Source: Janthinobacterium sp. 61
GTDB lineage: Bacteria > Pseudomonadota > Gammaproteobacteria > Burkholderiales > Burkholderiaceae_D
DNA: 64,000 nt
Direction: 5' to 3'
NCBI RefSeq assembly: GCF_002846335.1
Contig: NZ_PJMQ01000001.1
Span: 806,001 to 870,000 of the forward strand
The position numbers were made by a program, and so were the translations under genes. Below the pieces are notes generated by a model. That model did no database searches. It saw only the letters and a list, made by a program, of their open reading frames with translations, and was not told the origin of the DNA. Below are positions 1 to 9,588 of the stretch, one piece after another. Each line of letters starts with the position of its first letter. Position 1 is the stretch's first letter.

Positions 1-1
1 C

Positions 2-2395
2 ATGCCGCAAGGCAGCGTGGCCGAGCGCCGCGCCGCTTACCAGGGGTCAGTGGGCATCGGTTTTGGCGTGGCGCAGCTGGTGCACAGCGCGCTCGAACGC
101 AGCGCACTGGAACCGCTGCACCTGACCCTGTACAGCGCGGTCGAACCTCTGCCGGCCCAAGGCGTCCTGCGCATCACGCCGCAGGATCGTTTGCTGTTCA
201 ACGATGACGGCGATCTGGCGATACCGCCGCCGCAAGCGGGCAGCGATGCCACATATTTTGACCAAGTCCTGCCCATCGTATATCAGGGAGGACTGTGGAA
301 AGCCCATTTCCGCGTACGCAAGGTGGAGATGTACAGCGGCTTTGACCGCTATTTTCCATGGCTGGCGCTGGCCGTCGGTGTGGCCGGCACCCTGCTCATT
401 TACGGCTATATCTTTACCCTGTACCGTTCGCGACGCAACGCGGTGGCGCAGCGCACCCTGCTCGATACGGTACTCGACAGCGTCGACGCCTACGTCTACA
501 TGAAGGATGCCGACCTGCGCTACCGCTACGTGAATGCGCGCACGGCGAAGATACTGGGCCGTTCGGCGGAGCAGCTGATAGGTCGTCAGGATGGCGAGTT
601 GATGCTCGGCGATGCGGCGGCGGCCGCACAGCTGACCGAACGCCAGGTGTTCGACAGCGGCACCAAGTTCGTCGGCGAGGAGCGCTTCGTCGATGCGCAG
701 GGGCAGGTGCATCACTTGTGGAGCGTGAAGGTGCCGCTGGGATTGCCCGGTCCCGTCACTGGCCTGATCGGCCTGTCCACCGACGTGACGGAACTGCATC
801 GTCTGAAAGAGCAGGCCGACGCGGCCAGCCAGGCCAAGAGCGACTTCCTGTCGAACATGAGCCATGAAATCCGCACGCCGATGAACAGCATCATCGGCAT
901 GGCGCACCTGGCGCTGAAATCCGTGGCTGACGCGCGCCAGCGCGACTATCTGCAAAAAATATTCCATTCGGGCCAGCACTTGCTGGGTCTGATCAACGAT
1001 ATCCTCGATTTTTCCAAGATCGAGGCAGGCAAGCTGGAACTGGAAGTGCTGGACCTCCGGCTCGACACCCTGCTGGCAAACATCGCCAGCCAGCTCGGCG
1101 ATGCGGCCGCCGTCAAGGGATTGACGCTGCAGTTCGATATCGCACCCGAGCTGCCGCAGCGCTGGCGTGGCGATCTGCTGCGCCTGGAGCAGGTCTTGCT
1201 GAACCTGACCAGCAACGCCATCAAGTTTTCGGACAATGGCAGCATCTTCGTGCGCGTGCGCCAGTCCGAGGAGCGCGGCAGCCACGCCATGCTGCGCTTC
1301 GAGGTACAGGACCGGGGCATCGGCATGAAGCAGGAAGAGGTGGCCCAGCTGTTCCGATCCTTCCACCAGGCCGACCCGTCGACCACGCGCAAGTATGGCG
1401 GCAGCGGCCTGGGGCTGGTGATCAGCAAACAGCTGGTTGAACTCATGGGCGGCAAGGTGGGCGTGTACAGCCAGCCGGGCCTGGGTAGCACCTTCTGGTT
1501 CACGGCGCGCCTGGAGAAAAGCGCGCAGGCGGGCGACGAGCGCATCGCCGAGGTGGAGCCCGAAGTATTGGGCGTGATCCGCGGCGCATCCATCCTGCTG
1601 GTGGAGGATAACGTCTTCAGCCAGCAGGTGGGTTGCGAATTGCTGGAAGATGCCGGCGCCACTGTCTGCGTTGCCTGCAATGGCCGCGAAGCGCTGGAAT
1701 TGCTGGCACACCAGCGCTACGACTGCGTGCTGATGGACGTGCAAATGCCGGAGATGGACGGCTTCGAGGCGACGCGCCGCATCCGCGCCGACCCCAGGCT
1801 CAGCGGCCTCTTGGTGATCGCCATGACGGCCAATGCGGGCAGCGAAGACCGTGCCCGCTGCCTGGCGGCCGGCATGGATGAATTCGTGACCAAGCCGATC
1901 GCCCCGAATCTGCTGTTTCACCTGTTGGCGAAATGGTTCCGCCTGCGCGGTGGCATCGGCAGCATCGGTCATGCGCGCGCGGGCGACAGGCTAGCGGCGG
2001 TGCCGAAAGCGCCGCGATCGGCCGCATCGCTGGAATTGCGCGATACGGCCATCCTTGACCTGGCCACCCTGGCGCTCACATTCAGCAATGACGCCGTGAA
2101 GATGCGCAAATACACCCAGCTGTTTCTCGATACGGCGCGCGACGGCATCGCCGAAATGGAGCAGGCCATGGCGCTGGAAGACCTGGGCCGCCTGGCCGAC
2201 CTGGGACACCGCAGCAAATCGTCGGCGCTGGCCGTGGGCGCCCATGCTTTCGCCAGCCTGTGCACGTCGATCGAAGGCTTGCGCCTGGGCGGCGACCTGC
2301 CGCAGGCGCGCGCCCTGCTGACGGCGCTGGAGCCGGCTCTGGCGCAGGTGGCAGAACAAATTTCACTGGAATTTGTCGCCAGCGACTCCCCCTGA
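2..2395 (+). CDS. Hybrid sensor histidine kinase/response regulator, 5' partial
   Basis: Membrane-bound phosphorelay protein whose N-terminus lies outside the window; the frame is open from base 2. The visible 797 residues hold the end of a CHASE-like extracytoplasmic sensor (about 1-105), one membrane helix (about 117-140), a PAS domain (about 150-265), a HisKA domain with phospho-acceptor His288 in SNMSHEIRTPMN, a HATPase domain with the DRGIGM and GSGLGL boxes, a REC domain with phospho-acceptor Asp579 (LMDVQMPEMDG), and a C-terminal Hpt domain with His736 (LGHRSKSSA). Signal would flow His288 to Asp579 to His736 and then to an unknown regulator. No response-regulator gene lies next to it, so the output is not known. 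The domain order is that of the BarA/ArcB class of hybrid kinases. Confidence 0.93.
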   Translation: MPQGSVAERRAAYQGSVGIGFGVAQLVHSALERSALEPLHLTLYSAVEPLPAQGVLRITPQDRLLFNDDGDLAIPPPQAGSDATYFDQVLPIVYQGGLWKAHFRVRKVEMYSGFDRYFPWLALAVGVAGTLLIYGYIFTLYRSRRNAVAQRTLLDTVLDSVDAYVYMKDADLRYRYVNARTAKILGRSAEQLIGRQDGELMLGDAAAAAQLTERQVFDSGTKFVGEERFVDAQGQVHHLWSVKVPLGLPGPVTGLIGLSTDVTELHRLKEQADAASQAKSDFLSNMSHEIRTPMNSIIGMAHLALKSVADARQRDYLQKIFHSGQHLLGLINDILDFSKIEAGKLELEVLDLRLDTLLANIASQLGDAAAVKGLTLQFDIAPELPQRWRGDLLRLEQVLLNLTSNAIKFSDNGSIFVRVRQSEERGSHAMLRFEVQDRGIGMKQEEVAQLFRSFHQADPSTTRKYGGSGLGLVISKQLVELMGGKVGVYSQPGLGSTFWFTARLEKSAQAGDERIAEVEPEVLGVIRGASILLVEDNVFSQQVGCELLEDAGATVCVACNGREALELLAHQRYDCVLMDVQMPEMDGFEATRRIRADPRLSGLLVIAMTANAGSEDRARCLAAGMDEFVTKPIAPNLLFHLLAKWFRLRGGIGSIGHARAGDRLAAVPKAPRSAASLELRDTAILDLATLALTFSNDAVKMRKYTQLFLDTARDGIAEMEQAMALEDLGRLADLGHRSKSSALAVGAHAFASLCTSIEGLRLGGDLPQARALLTALEPALAQVAEQISLEFVASDSP

Positions 2396-2470
2396 CGCAG
2401 GCAGCGGCGATAATATGCCTTTGACGTTTCTGGCCACCCGGCCGGAGACGCGGCAACCCATCGGATCAGC

Positions 2471-5400
2471 ATGCATACTCCCGTCACACCCGGCCTCCTC
2501 ATCCTGCATGGCAACCAGCTGGAACAGCTGCGCGCCGCCGTCTTCCAGTGGCTGCGCCAGCATCCGCTGGCGCCCCTGGAAACGGATATCTTCCTGGTGC
2601 AGTCGAACGGCGTGGCCGAGTGGCTGAAGATCGCCCTGGCGGAGGAGATGGGAGTCTGCGCCGCCACGCGCATCGCGCTGCCGGCGCGCTTGCTGTGGGA
2701 AAGCTACCGTGGCATGTTGGGGCGCGAGCGCGTCCCGCGCGTGTCGCCATTCGATAAATCCCCGCTGACCTGGCGTTTGATGCGCCTGTTGCCCTCCCTG
2801 CTGGCCGACCCGGTGTTTGCGCCGTTGCGCTACTTCCTTGCCGATGGCGATTGCGAACGCCGGCTGCAGCTGGCCGAGCGCCTGGCCGACTTGTTCGACC
2901 AGTACCAGGTGTACCGCGCCGACTGGCTGGCCGATTGGGCCGCCGGACGCGACCAGTTGCGCACGGCGCGCGGCGAATTTATCCCATTGAAGGAAGATCA
3001 GCGCTGGCAGGCGCAGTTGTGGCGTGCCGTGTCGGCTGACGTCGAGGCCTTCGAGCGCGACACGGGCCGCGCCGATATCCACGACGCCTTCCTGGCGGCG
3101 ATCGCCGCCGGCGAGCCGCCTGCCGGCAAGCTGCCGCGCCGGGTGGTGCTGTTTGGCGTGTCGGCCTTGCCGTACCAGACCTTGCAGGCGCTGGCCGCGC
3201 TGGCGCGCCACACGCAGGTGGTGCTGGCCGTGCCCAACCCGTGCCAGTTCTACTGGGGCGACATCATCGACGGGCGCGACTTGCTGCGCGCGGAAAACAA
3301 GCGCCAGCGGCAGCGCAACGGCACCGATCTGGCGCAAATTCCGCTCGAAGCGCTGCATGCGCACAGCCATCCGTTGCTGGCCAGCTGGGGCAGGCAAGGG
3401 CGCGATTTCATCCGCATGCTCGACGAATTCGACGAACATGCGCAAGCCGAGGGGCGCGACGACAGCCTGCGCATCGACCTGTTTGGCGAGGAAACGGGCG
3501 AGACTCTGCTGCAGCAGGTGCAGGTGGCCATCCGCGAACTGCGCCCGCTGGCCGAGCACGAGCAAACGCCGCCCGACGCCGGCGACCGCTCAATCGAATT
3601 TCACGTGGCGCACAGCGTGCAGCGCGAAGTGGAAGTGCTGCACGACCAGCTGCTGGCCATGTTTGCGCACAGCGCCGAGACGGGCTTGCGTCCGCGCGAC
3701 GTGGTGGTAATGGTGCCCGATATCGATACCTTCACGGCCGCCATCCACGCCGTCTTTGGCCAATACCGGCGCAATGACGAGCGTTTCATCCCGTTCGAGA
3801 TCGGCGACGTGAAGGACCGCAGCGTCAACCCGCTGCTCGTCGCGCTCGAGTGGCTGTTGCAACTGCCGCAGCAGCGCTGCCGCCAGAGCGAGGTGCGCGA
3901 CCTGCTCGACGTGCCCGCGCTGGCGGCCCGTTTCGGCCTGCAGCCGGACGACCTGGCCACCCTGGGCGCCTGGATCGAAGGGGCGGGCGTGCGCTGGGGC
4001 CTGGATCAGGCGCACCGCGCCGGCCTCGGTCTGGGCGCGGCCGGAGAACAAAATGCGTGGATCTTCGGCGTGCGGCGCATGCTGCTCGGCTATGCCAGCG
4101 GCAGTGGCGCCAGCTTTGGCGGCATCGAACCGTATGCGGAGGTGGGCGGTCTCGATGCGGCGCTGGCCGGATCGCTGGCGCAGCTGGTCGAGGCGCTGCT
4201 GCACTGGCGCACCGTGCTGGCCAGCGCCTGCACGCCAGCCGAGTGGGGCGTGCAGGCGCGCGCGCTGCTGGCCGCTTTTTTCGATGCCGACGACGAAGGC
4301 GACCGTTTGACCCTGGCGCAGCTGGAAGGCGCCTTGCAGGGCTGGCTGGAAACCTGCGAGCATGCGGGCTTTGTCGAGCAGGTGCCGCTGTCCGTGCTGC
4401 GCGTGGCGTGGCTGGGCGCGCTGGACGAGCCGACCCTGAACCACCAGTTTGTCTCCGGCGGGGTGACCTTCTGTACCCTGATGCCGATGCGCGCCGTGCC
4501 GTTCCGCGTCGTGTGCCTGCTGGGCATGAACGATGGCGACTTTCCGCGCCGTGCCCAAAAGGCGGATTTCGACTTGCTGGCGCTGCCCGGTATGGCCCGC
4601 CCGGGCGACCGCTCGCGCCGCGACGATGACCGCTACCTGATGCTGGAAGCCTTGCTGGCCGCGCGCGACAAACTGTACCTAAGCTGGGTGGGGCGAAATG
4701 TGCGCGACAATTCCGAGCAGCCGCCGTCCGTGCTGGTGTCGCAGCTGCGCGATTACCTGGCCGCCGGCTGGTCGCTGGACCGGCACCTGGCGTCGCTCAC
4801 CACCGAGCATGCGCTGCAGCCATTCAGCCGCCGCTACTTCGAGGCGGACGGCCTGCTCACGTATGCGCGCGAATGGCGCGTGGCCCATGCCGATGCCGAT
4901 ACGGTCGATGCGGATGCACAGGCCGCCGTGCTGCCGCTGGGGCCTTACGAGCTCGATCCCGGCACGCGCTTGAAACTGGGCGAGCTGGCCAGCTTCCTGC
5001 GCCAGCCCGTCAAATATTTTTTCCGCCGCCGCTTGAGTGTGCACTTTGCCGACGCGGCCATGCTGGGCGAGGATGAAGAGCCGTTTGGCCTGAATGCGCT
5101 CGAGCGCTATCTGCTGGAAGACACCATGCTGGACGACGGCGGCGCCGTCGAAGCGCTCGATGACGTGCGCGCGAGCCTGGAAGCGCGCGCAGGGAAACTG
5201 GCGCGCGAAGGGGTGCTGCCCATCGGCCTGATCGGCCAGCAAGTACAGGCGCAATTGGTCGAGGCGCTGGTGCCCGTGCGCAGCGCGTGGCTGTCCTTGC
5301 GCGCCTCGTTCCCGCTGGCGGCCGACAAGCGCGCCATCAACCTGCCGTTTGGCGAGCTGCAGATCGACGACTGGCTCGATAAATTGTGCAGCAACGGGCA

Positions 5401-5920
5401 GGAAACGGCCTGGCTGATGCAGATTTCCTCTAAGGTGACGGACAAGGGCGGCCAGGCGCGCGGCGACAAGCTGATGCTCATGTGGCTGCGCCAGCTGGCC
5501 GCCGCCGCCCTCGGCTTTCCCGTCACCGGCTACCTGGTGGCGCGCGACGCCATCGTCAGCATGGCGCCGCTCGATCCGGCCACGTCGCGCGAAGCCCTGG
5601 CCACTTTGCTGGCGCTATGGCGCGAAGGCATGAACCATCCCTTGCCCACGGCATGCAAAACGGGCCTGGCGCTGGTGCAGCAGGGCGACCCGCGCGCCGT
5701 GTACGACGGCGGCTTTGACATGTCGGGCGAGCGCGATGAACTGTGCCTGGCGCGCCTGTGGCCCGAGTTTTCCGCGCTGGCCGCCGAGGAGGCATGGGAA
5801 GACTGCACGCGCGAGCTGTACGGCCCGCTGGCCGACTGGCTGCAGCAACATATTACGATTGACCCGATCACAATGGACCCGATCAGCGCGCCCTATGACG
5901 GCGCCGGAGAAGAACAATGA
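2471..5920 (+). CDS. recC: Exodeoxyribonuclease V subunit gamma (RecC)
   Basis: Subunit of the RecBCD helicase-nuclease, which processes double-strand DNA ends and loads RecA at Chi sites. RecC holds the Chi-scanning tunnel and has an inactive helicase-like fold. The 1149 residues fit the family (E. coli about 1120). The N-terminal part shows the typical HGNQLEQL and QSNGVAEWLK segments (DNA-end region), and FRVVCLLGMNDGDFPR lies in the central part, as in RecC. It is the first gene of a recC-recB-recD operon: its TGA overlaps the recB start by 4 bases. The ATG at 2471 follows the upstream kinase stop by 75 bases. No Chi sequence of this organism can be deduced from the window. Confidence 0.96.
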   Translation: MHTPVTPGLLILHGNQLEQLRAAVFQWLRQHPLAPLETDIFLVQSNGVAEWLKIALAEEMGVCAATRIALPARLLWESYRGMLGRERVPRVSPFDKSPLTWRLMRLLPSLLADPVFAPLRYFLADGDCERRLQLAERLADLFDQYQVYRADWLADWAAGRDQLRTARGEFIPLKEDQRWQAQLWRAVSADVEAFERDTGRADIHDAFLAAIAAGEPPAGKLPRRVVLFGVSALPYQTLQALAALARHTQVVLAVPNPCQFYWGDIIDGRDLLRAENKRQRQRNGTDLAQIPLEALHAHSHPLLASWGRQGRDFIRMLDEFDEHAQAEGRDDSLRIDLFGEETGETLLQQVQVAIRELRPLAEHEQTPPDAGDRSIEFHVAHSVQREVEVLHDQLLAMFAHSAETGLRPRDVVVMVPDIDTFTAAIHAVFGQYRRNDERFIPFEIGDVKDRSVNPLLVALEWLLQLPQQRCRQSEVRDLLDVPALAARFGLQPDDLATLGAWIEGAGVRWGLDQAHRAGLGLGAAGEQNAWIFGVRRMLLGYASGSGASFGGIEPYAEVGGLDAALAGSLAQLVEALLHWRTVLASACTPAEWGVQARALLAAFFDADDEGDRLTLAQLEGALQGWLETCEHAGFVEQVPLSVLRVAWLGALDEPTLNHQFVSGGVTFCTLMPMRAVPFRVVCLLGMNDGDFPRRAQKADFDLLALPGMARPGDRSRRDDDRYLMLEALLAARDKLYLSWVGRNVRDNSEQPPSVLVSQLRDYLAAGWSLDRHLASLTTEHALQPFSRRYFEADGLLTYAREWRVAHADADTVDADAQAAVLPLGPYELDPGTRLKLGELASFLRQPVKYFFRRRLSVHFADAAMLGEDEEPFGLNALERYLLEDTMLDDGGAVEALDDVRASLEARAGKLAREGVLPIGLIGQQVQAQLVEALVPVRSAWLSLRASFPLAADKRAINLPFGELQIDDWLDKLCSNGQETAWLMQISSKVTDKGGQARGDKLMLMWLRQLAAAALGFPVTGYLVARDAIVSMAPLDPATSREALATLLALWREGMNHPLPTACKTGLALVQQGDPRAVYDGGFDMSGERDELCLARLWPEFSALAAEEAWEDCTRELYGPLADWLQQHITIDPITMDPISAPYDGAGEEQ

Positions 5921-8900
5921 CGAGCCATTTGCTCAACCCCCTGGCATTCCCGCTGCACGGCTCACGCCTGATAGAAGCCTCGGCCGGCACCGGTAAAACC
6001 TGGACCATCGCTGCGCTGTACGTGCGCCTCGTTCTGGGCCATGGCGACGACGACAGCCGCTTTACCCGTCCGCTGCTGCCGGCCGATATCCTCGTGATGA
6101 CGTTTACCCGCGCCGCCACGCGCGAATTGTCGAACCGCGTGCGCGAGCGCCTGATCGAGGCGGCCGCTTATTTTCGCAATGAGTTCCGTCACGAGTCCGG
6201 CGGCAGCGATCCCTTTCTCGATGCCTTGCTCGAGTCGTATCCGGACGAGAGCGAGCGGCAAAAGGCCGCGCACCGGCTGATGCTGGCCGCCGAGACGATG
6301 GATGAAGCGGCCATTTTCACCATCGACGCGTGGTGCCAGCGCATGCTGCGCGAGCATGCGTTCGACAGCGGCAGCCTGTTCGACGAAGAACTGGTGAGCG
6401 ATGAGCAAGCCCTGTTCGAGGATGCGGCCCATGATTACTGGCGCCAGCAAGTCTATCCCTTGCCGCCGCAGGCGCTCGACGTGCTGCTGGCCTGCTGGCC
6501 CGACGTGGGGGCGCTGAAGAAAGGCGCGCGCGATCTGGCGCGCCGCGCGGATATCATGGGTATGGCGGACGAAGAACCGGTATCGGCACTGATCATGCGC
6601 GAACAGCGTGCGCTGGCCGCGCAGCTGGCCACCCTGAAGGCTGGCTGGATCGAGCGCGTGGACCGGATGGCCGCGTGGATCAACGACCAGCGCGCCGCCA
6701 ATCCCAAGTGTTTTAACGGCGTCAAGATGAAGCCGGACAACCTGGCGAAGTGGTTCGACGGCTTGCGGCGCTGGGCGCAAGATCCCCTGTTGCTGCAGCC
6801 GGCCATCACGGCCAAGGCGTGGGAGCGCTTGACGCCCTTCGGCATCGAGGATGCGTTTGCCAAGAGTTTCACGGCGCAAGTGCCGGAGTGCTTCGAACAT
6901 ACCGAGGCGCTGGGGATCGCCCTGGCGGCTTTGACGCCGCTGGCGCACAAACTGCACCTGCATGCGGCGGCGGCCATCGCGCGGCGCATGGACCAATTGA
7001 AGCGCCAGTCACGCCAGTTCGGCTTTGCCGACATGCTGCAGCGCCTGCATGACGCGCTCGCTGGCGAGAATGGCGCGGCCCTGCGCCAGCGCATCGTCGA
7101 CCAGTATCCGCTGGCGATGGTCGATGAATTCCAGGACACGGCGCCGGCGCAGTACCAGATTTTTAACCTGCTGTACCGCATCGCCGACAACGATCCGGCC
7201 CTGGGGCTGTTCCTGATCGGCGACCCGAAACAGTCGATCTACGGCTTTCGTGGCGCCGATATCCAGAGCTACCTGGCGGCGCGGCGCGCCACCGCCGGGC
7301 GCCACTACCAGCTGGGCACCAACTATCGATCGACGGCGCCCCTGGTGGCGGCTGTCAACCAGCTATTCCTGCATGCCGAGCGCGCCGAAGTGCCGGCCGG
7401 CGCTTTTCGCTATCGTAGAAATGGCGACAATCCGCTGCCGTTCGAAGCCGTCGATGCCAAGGGGCGCGCCGAGCACCTGGTGAACACCGGCGGCCCGCTG
7501 CCTGCGCTGCTGGCGGCCTGCGCCAGTGATGAAGGGCTGCGCGGCGAGAGCTACCGCGAGTATTTCGCACAGCATTGCGCGGAGCACATCGTCGCCATGC
7601 TGGCCGATGCGCAAGCCGGTTTCGCCGGCCCTGACGGCTTCGTGCGGCTGCAGCCGGCCGATGTCGCCGTTCTCGTGCGCGACCGCAAGGAAGCGGCGGC
7701 CATCCGCCGCGCGCTGGCGCGCCGCCGGGTCGCCAGCGTCTACCTTTCCGACAAGGATTCCGTCGTCGACAGCGAGGAGGCGCAAGACGTGCTGCGCTGG
7801 CTGGCGGCGCTGGCCAATCCCCTCGACGGGGCGCTGGCGCGCGCCGCGTTTGCCACGCGCACCATCGGCCTGTCGCTGGGAGAGCTGGCGCGCCTGTCCA
7901 GCGACGAACTGGAATGGGAGCGCCGGGTCGAGCAACTGAAGGCCTTGCACCTGATCTGGCAGCGCCAGGGCGTGCTGGCCATGCTGCGCCGCTTCATCCA
8001 CGAACTGCAGCTGCCCGCCATGCTGCTGCAGCAGACGGGCGGCGAGCGGCGCTTGACGAATCTGCTGCACCTGGCCGAACTGCTGCAATCGGCCAGCCGC
8101 CAGCTCGATGGCGAACAGGCGCTGATACGCTGGCTTGCCGAGCAGATTGCCGGCGAAGGCGAGGGCGGCGACGAGCGCGTGCTGCGCCTGGAAAGCGATG
8201 CTGAGCTGGTGAAGGTCATCACCGTGCACAAATCCAAGGGCCTCGAATACCCGCTGGTCTATTTGCCGTTCGCCGTCACGGCGCGCAAGGTGGATAAGCG
8301 CAACCGCAGCTTCTTCGAGTATGCGGGCGAAGACGGCGAGCGCCGCCTCGACCTGTCGCTGTCCGACGAGGCGATGGCAGCGGTCGAAGAGGCGCGCATC
8401 GAGGAAGACCTGCGCCTGCTGTACGTGGCCCTGACGCGCGCGCGCCATTTCCTGTGGCTGGGCGTGGCCGCCCAGGCGGCGCGCAAGGCTGGCGAGAATA
8501 CCTTGCACGAATCGGCGCTTGGCTACCTGCTGACGGGGGGCGACAAGCTGCCGTCCGGGCAACTGCTGCTGCGCTGGCAGCAGGTGGCGGGCGATTGCGA
8601 CGCCATTTATGTCACTTCGCTGGCGCAGCCCGATGCCTGCACGGTGCTGGACCGCGTCGAGCGGCGCCCCGAGTTGCGGCCCGCGCCCGTGTTCGCGGGC
8701 GAATTCGAGCGCGACTGGTCGGTGGGCAGCTTTACGTCGCTGACGCGCCAGATCGGCGCCGTGGCTGCCCCCCACGTGCCGCAGCGGGCATTGGAAGAGA
8801 CCTTGCTGGAAGACGGCGCCAGCGTGGCGGCCGTATCGCCGCTGCAGGCGGGCGACGCCCCGTGGCACCGCTTCCCGCGCGGTTCCGTACCCGGCAATTT

Positions 8901-9588
8901 CCTGCACGAGCAGCTGGAATGGATGGGCGGCGAAGGCTTTGATAGCGTCCACGACGACAATTTCAATACGCGCCTGGCCGCGCGATGCGAGCGGGCGGGC
9001 TGGGGACACCGCCAGGAAGATGCCATCGCCTGGCTCCGGGAAATCGCCATCACGCCGCTGCCCCTGCTCGACGCGTCGCTGTCGCAGCTCGATAGCACAC
9101 TGTCCGAGATGGAGTTCTGGTTCCCCAGCGAGCATTTGTCCACCGGCGCGCTCGACCAGTTGTGCACGCGTTTGCTGCTCGATGGCGCGCCGCGCCCCGT
9201 GCTGCCTCGGCGCCAGCTGAACGGCATGTTGAAAGGCTTTGCCGACCTGGTCATCGAACGCGATGGGCGCTACTGGGTGCTCGACTACAAGTCGAATGCG
9301 CTGGGCGCCAACGATGCCGCCTACCACACGCAAGCGCTGGCGTCCGGCATGGCGCAGCACCGCTACGATATCCAGGGCGCCATCTATATGCTGGCCCTGC
9401 ACCGGCTGCTGAAAAGCCGGCTCGGTGATGCCTACGATCCTGCCGAGCACCTGGGCGGCGCGATCTTCCTGTTCTTGCGCGGCATCGCGAATGCGGATAC
9501 GCATGGCTGCTACTGGCTGGCGCCGCAGCTGGAACTGCTGGACGGCCTCGATCAACTGTTAGAAGAAACGGAACACCATGCAGCATAA
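5917..9588 (+). CDS. recB: Exodeoxyribonuclease V subunit beta (RecB helicase-nuclease)
   Basis: 3'-5' SF1A helicase and the only nuclease subunit of RecBCD. 1223 residues. Walker A is EASAGTGKT at residues 20-28; the UvrD-type motifs FTRAATREL, DEFQDTAPAQ, GDPKQSIYGFRGAD and VHKSKGLEYPLV are all present. The C-terminal nuclease domain keeps the metal-binding core: Asp1123 and Lys1125 in VLDYKSN, preceded by the FADLVIERDGRYW strand. Both activities should therefore be intact. Its start overlaps the recC stop (ATGA) and its 3' end overlaps recD by 11 bases, which implies translational coupling and balanced subunit production. Confidence 0.97.
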   Translation: MTSHLLNPLAFPLHGSRLIEASAGTGKTWTIAALYVRLVLGHGDDDSRFTRPLLPADILVMTFTRAATRELSNRVRERLIEAAAYFRNEFRHESGGSDPFLDALLESYPDESERQKAAHRLMLAAETMDEAAIFTIDAWCQRMLREHAFDSGSLFDEELVSDEQALFEDAAHDYWRQQVYPLPPQALDVLLACWPDVGALKKGARDLARRADIMGMADEEPVSALIMREQRALAAQLATLKAGWIERVDRMAAWINDQRAANPKCFNGVKMKPDNLAKWFDGLRRWAQDPLLLQPAITAKAWERLTPFGIEDAFAKSFTAQVPECFEHTEALGIALAALTPLAHKLHLHAAAAIARRMDQLKRQSRQFGFADMLQRLHDALAGENGAALRQRIVDQYPLAMVDEFQDTAPAQYQIFNLLYRIADNDPALGLFLIGDPKQSIYGFRGADIQSYLAARRATAGRHYQLGTNYRSTAPLVAAVNQLFLHAERAEVPAGAFRYRRNGDNPLPFEAVDAKGRAEHLVNTGGPLPALLAACASDEGLRGESYREYFAQHCAEHIVAMLADAQAGFAGPDGFVRLQPADVAVLVRDRKEAAAIRRALARRRVASVYLSDKDSVVDSEEAQDVLRWLAALANPLDGALARAAFATRTIGLSLGELARLSSDELEWERRVEQLKALHLIWQRQGVLAMLRRFIHELQLPAMLLQQTGGERRLTNLLHLAELLQSASRQLDGEQALIRWLAEQIAGEGEGGDERVLRLESDAELVKVITVHKSKGLEYPLVYLPFAVTARKVDKRNRSFFEYAGEDGERRLDLSLSDEAMAAVEEARIEEDLRLLYVALTRARHFLWLGVAAQAARKAGENTLHESALGYLLTGGDKLPSGQLLLRWQQVAGDCDAIYVTSLAQPDACTVLDRVERRPELRPAPVFAGEFERDWSVGSFTSLTRQIGAVAAPHVPQRALEETLLEDGASVAAVSPLQAGDAPWHRFPRGSVPGNFLHEQLEWMGGEGFDSVHDDNFNTRLAARCERAGWGHRQEDAIAWLREIAITPLPLLDASLSQLDSTLSEMEFWFPSEHLSTGALDQLCTRLLLDGAPRPVLPRRQLNGMLKGFADLVIERDGRYWVLDYKSNALGANDAAYHTQALASGMAQHRYDIQGAIYMLALHRLLKSRLGDAYDPAEHLGGAIFLFLRGIANADTHGCYWLAPQLELLDGLDQLLEETEHHAA

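Noticed and set aside
47..1972. 641-residue open frame opposite the hybrid kinase
   Set aside because: Low-complexity His/Gln/Ala-rich translation of the antisense strand; the sense frame has complete kinase, REC and Hpt motifs.
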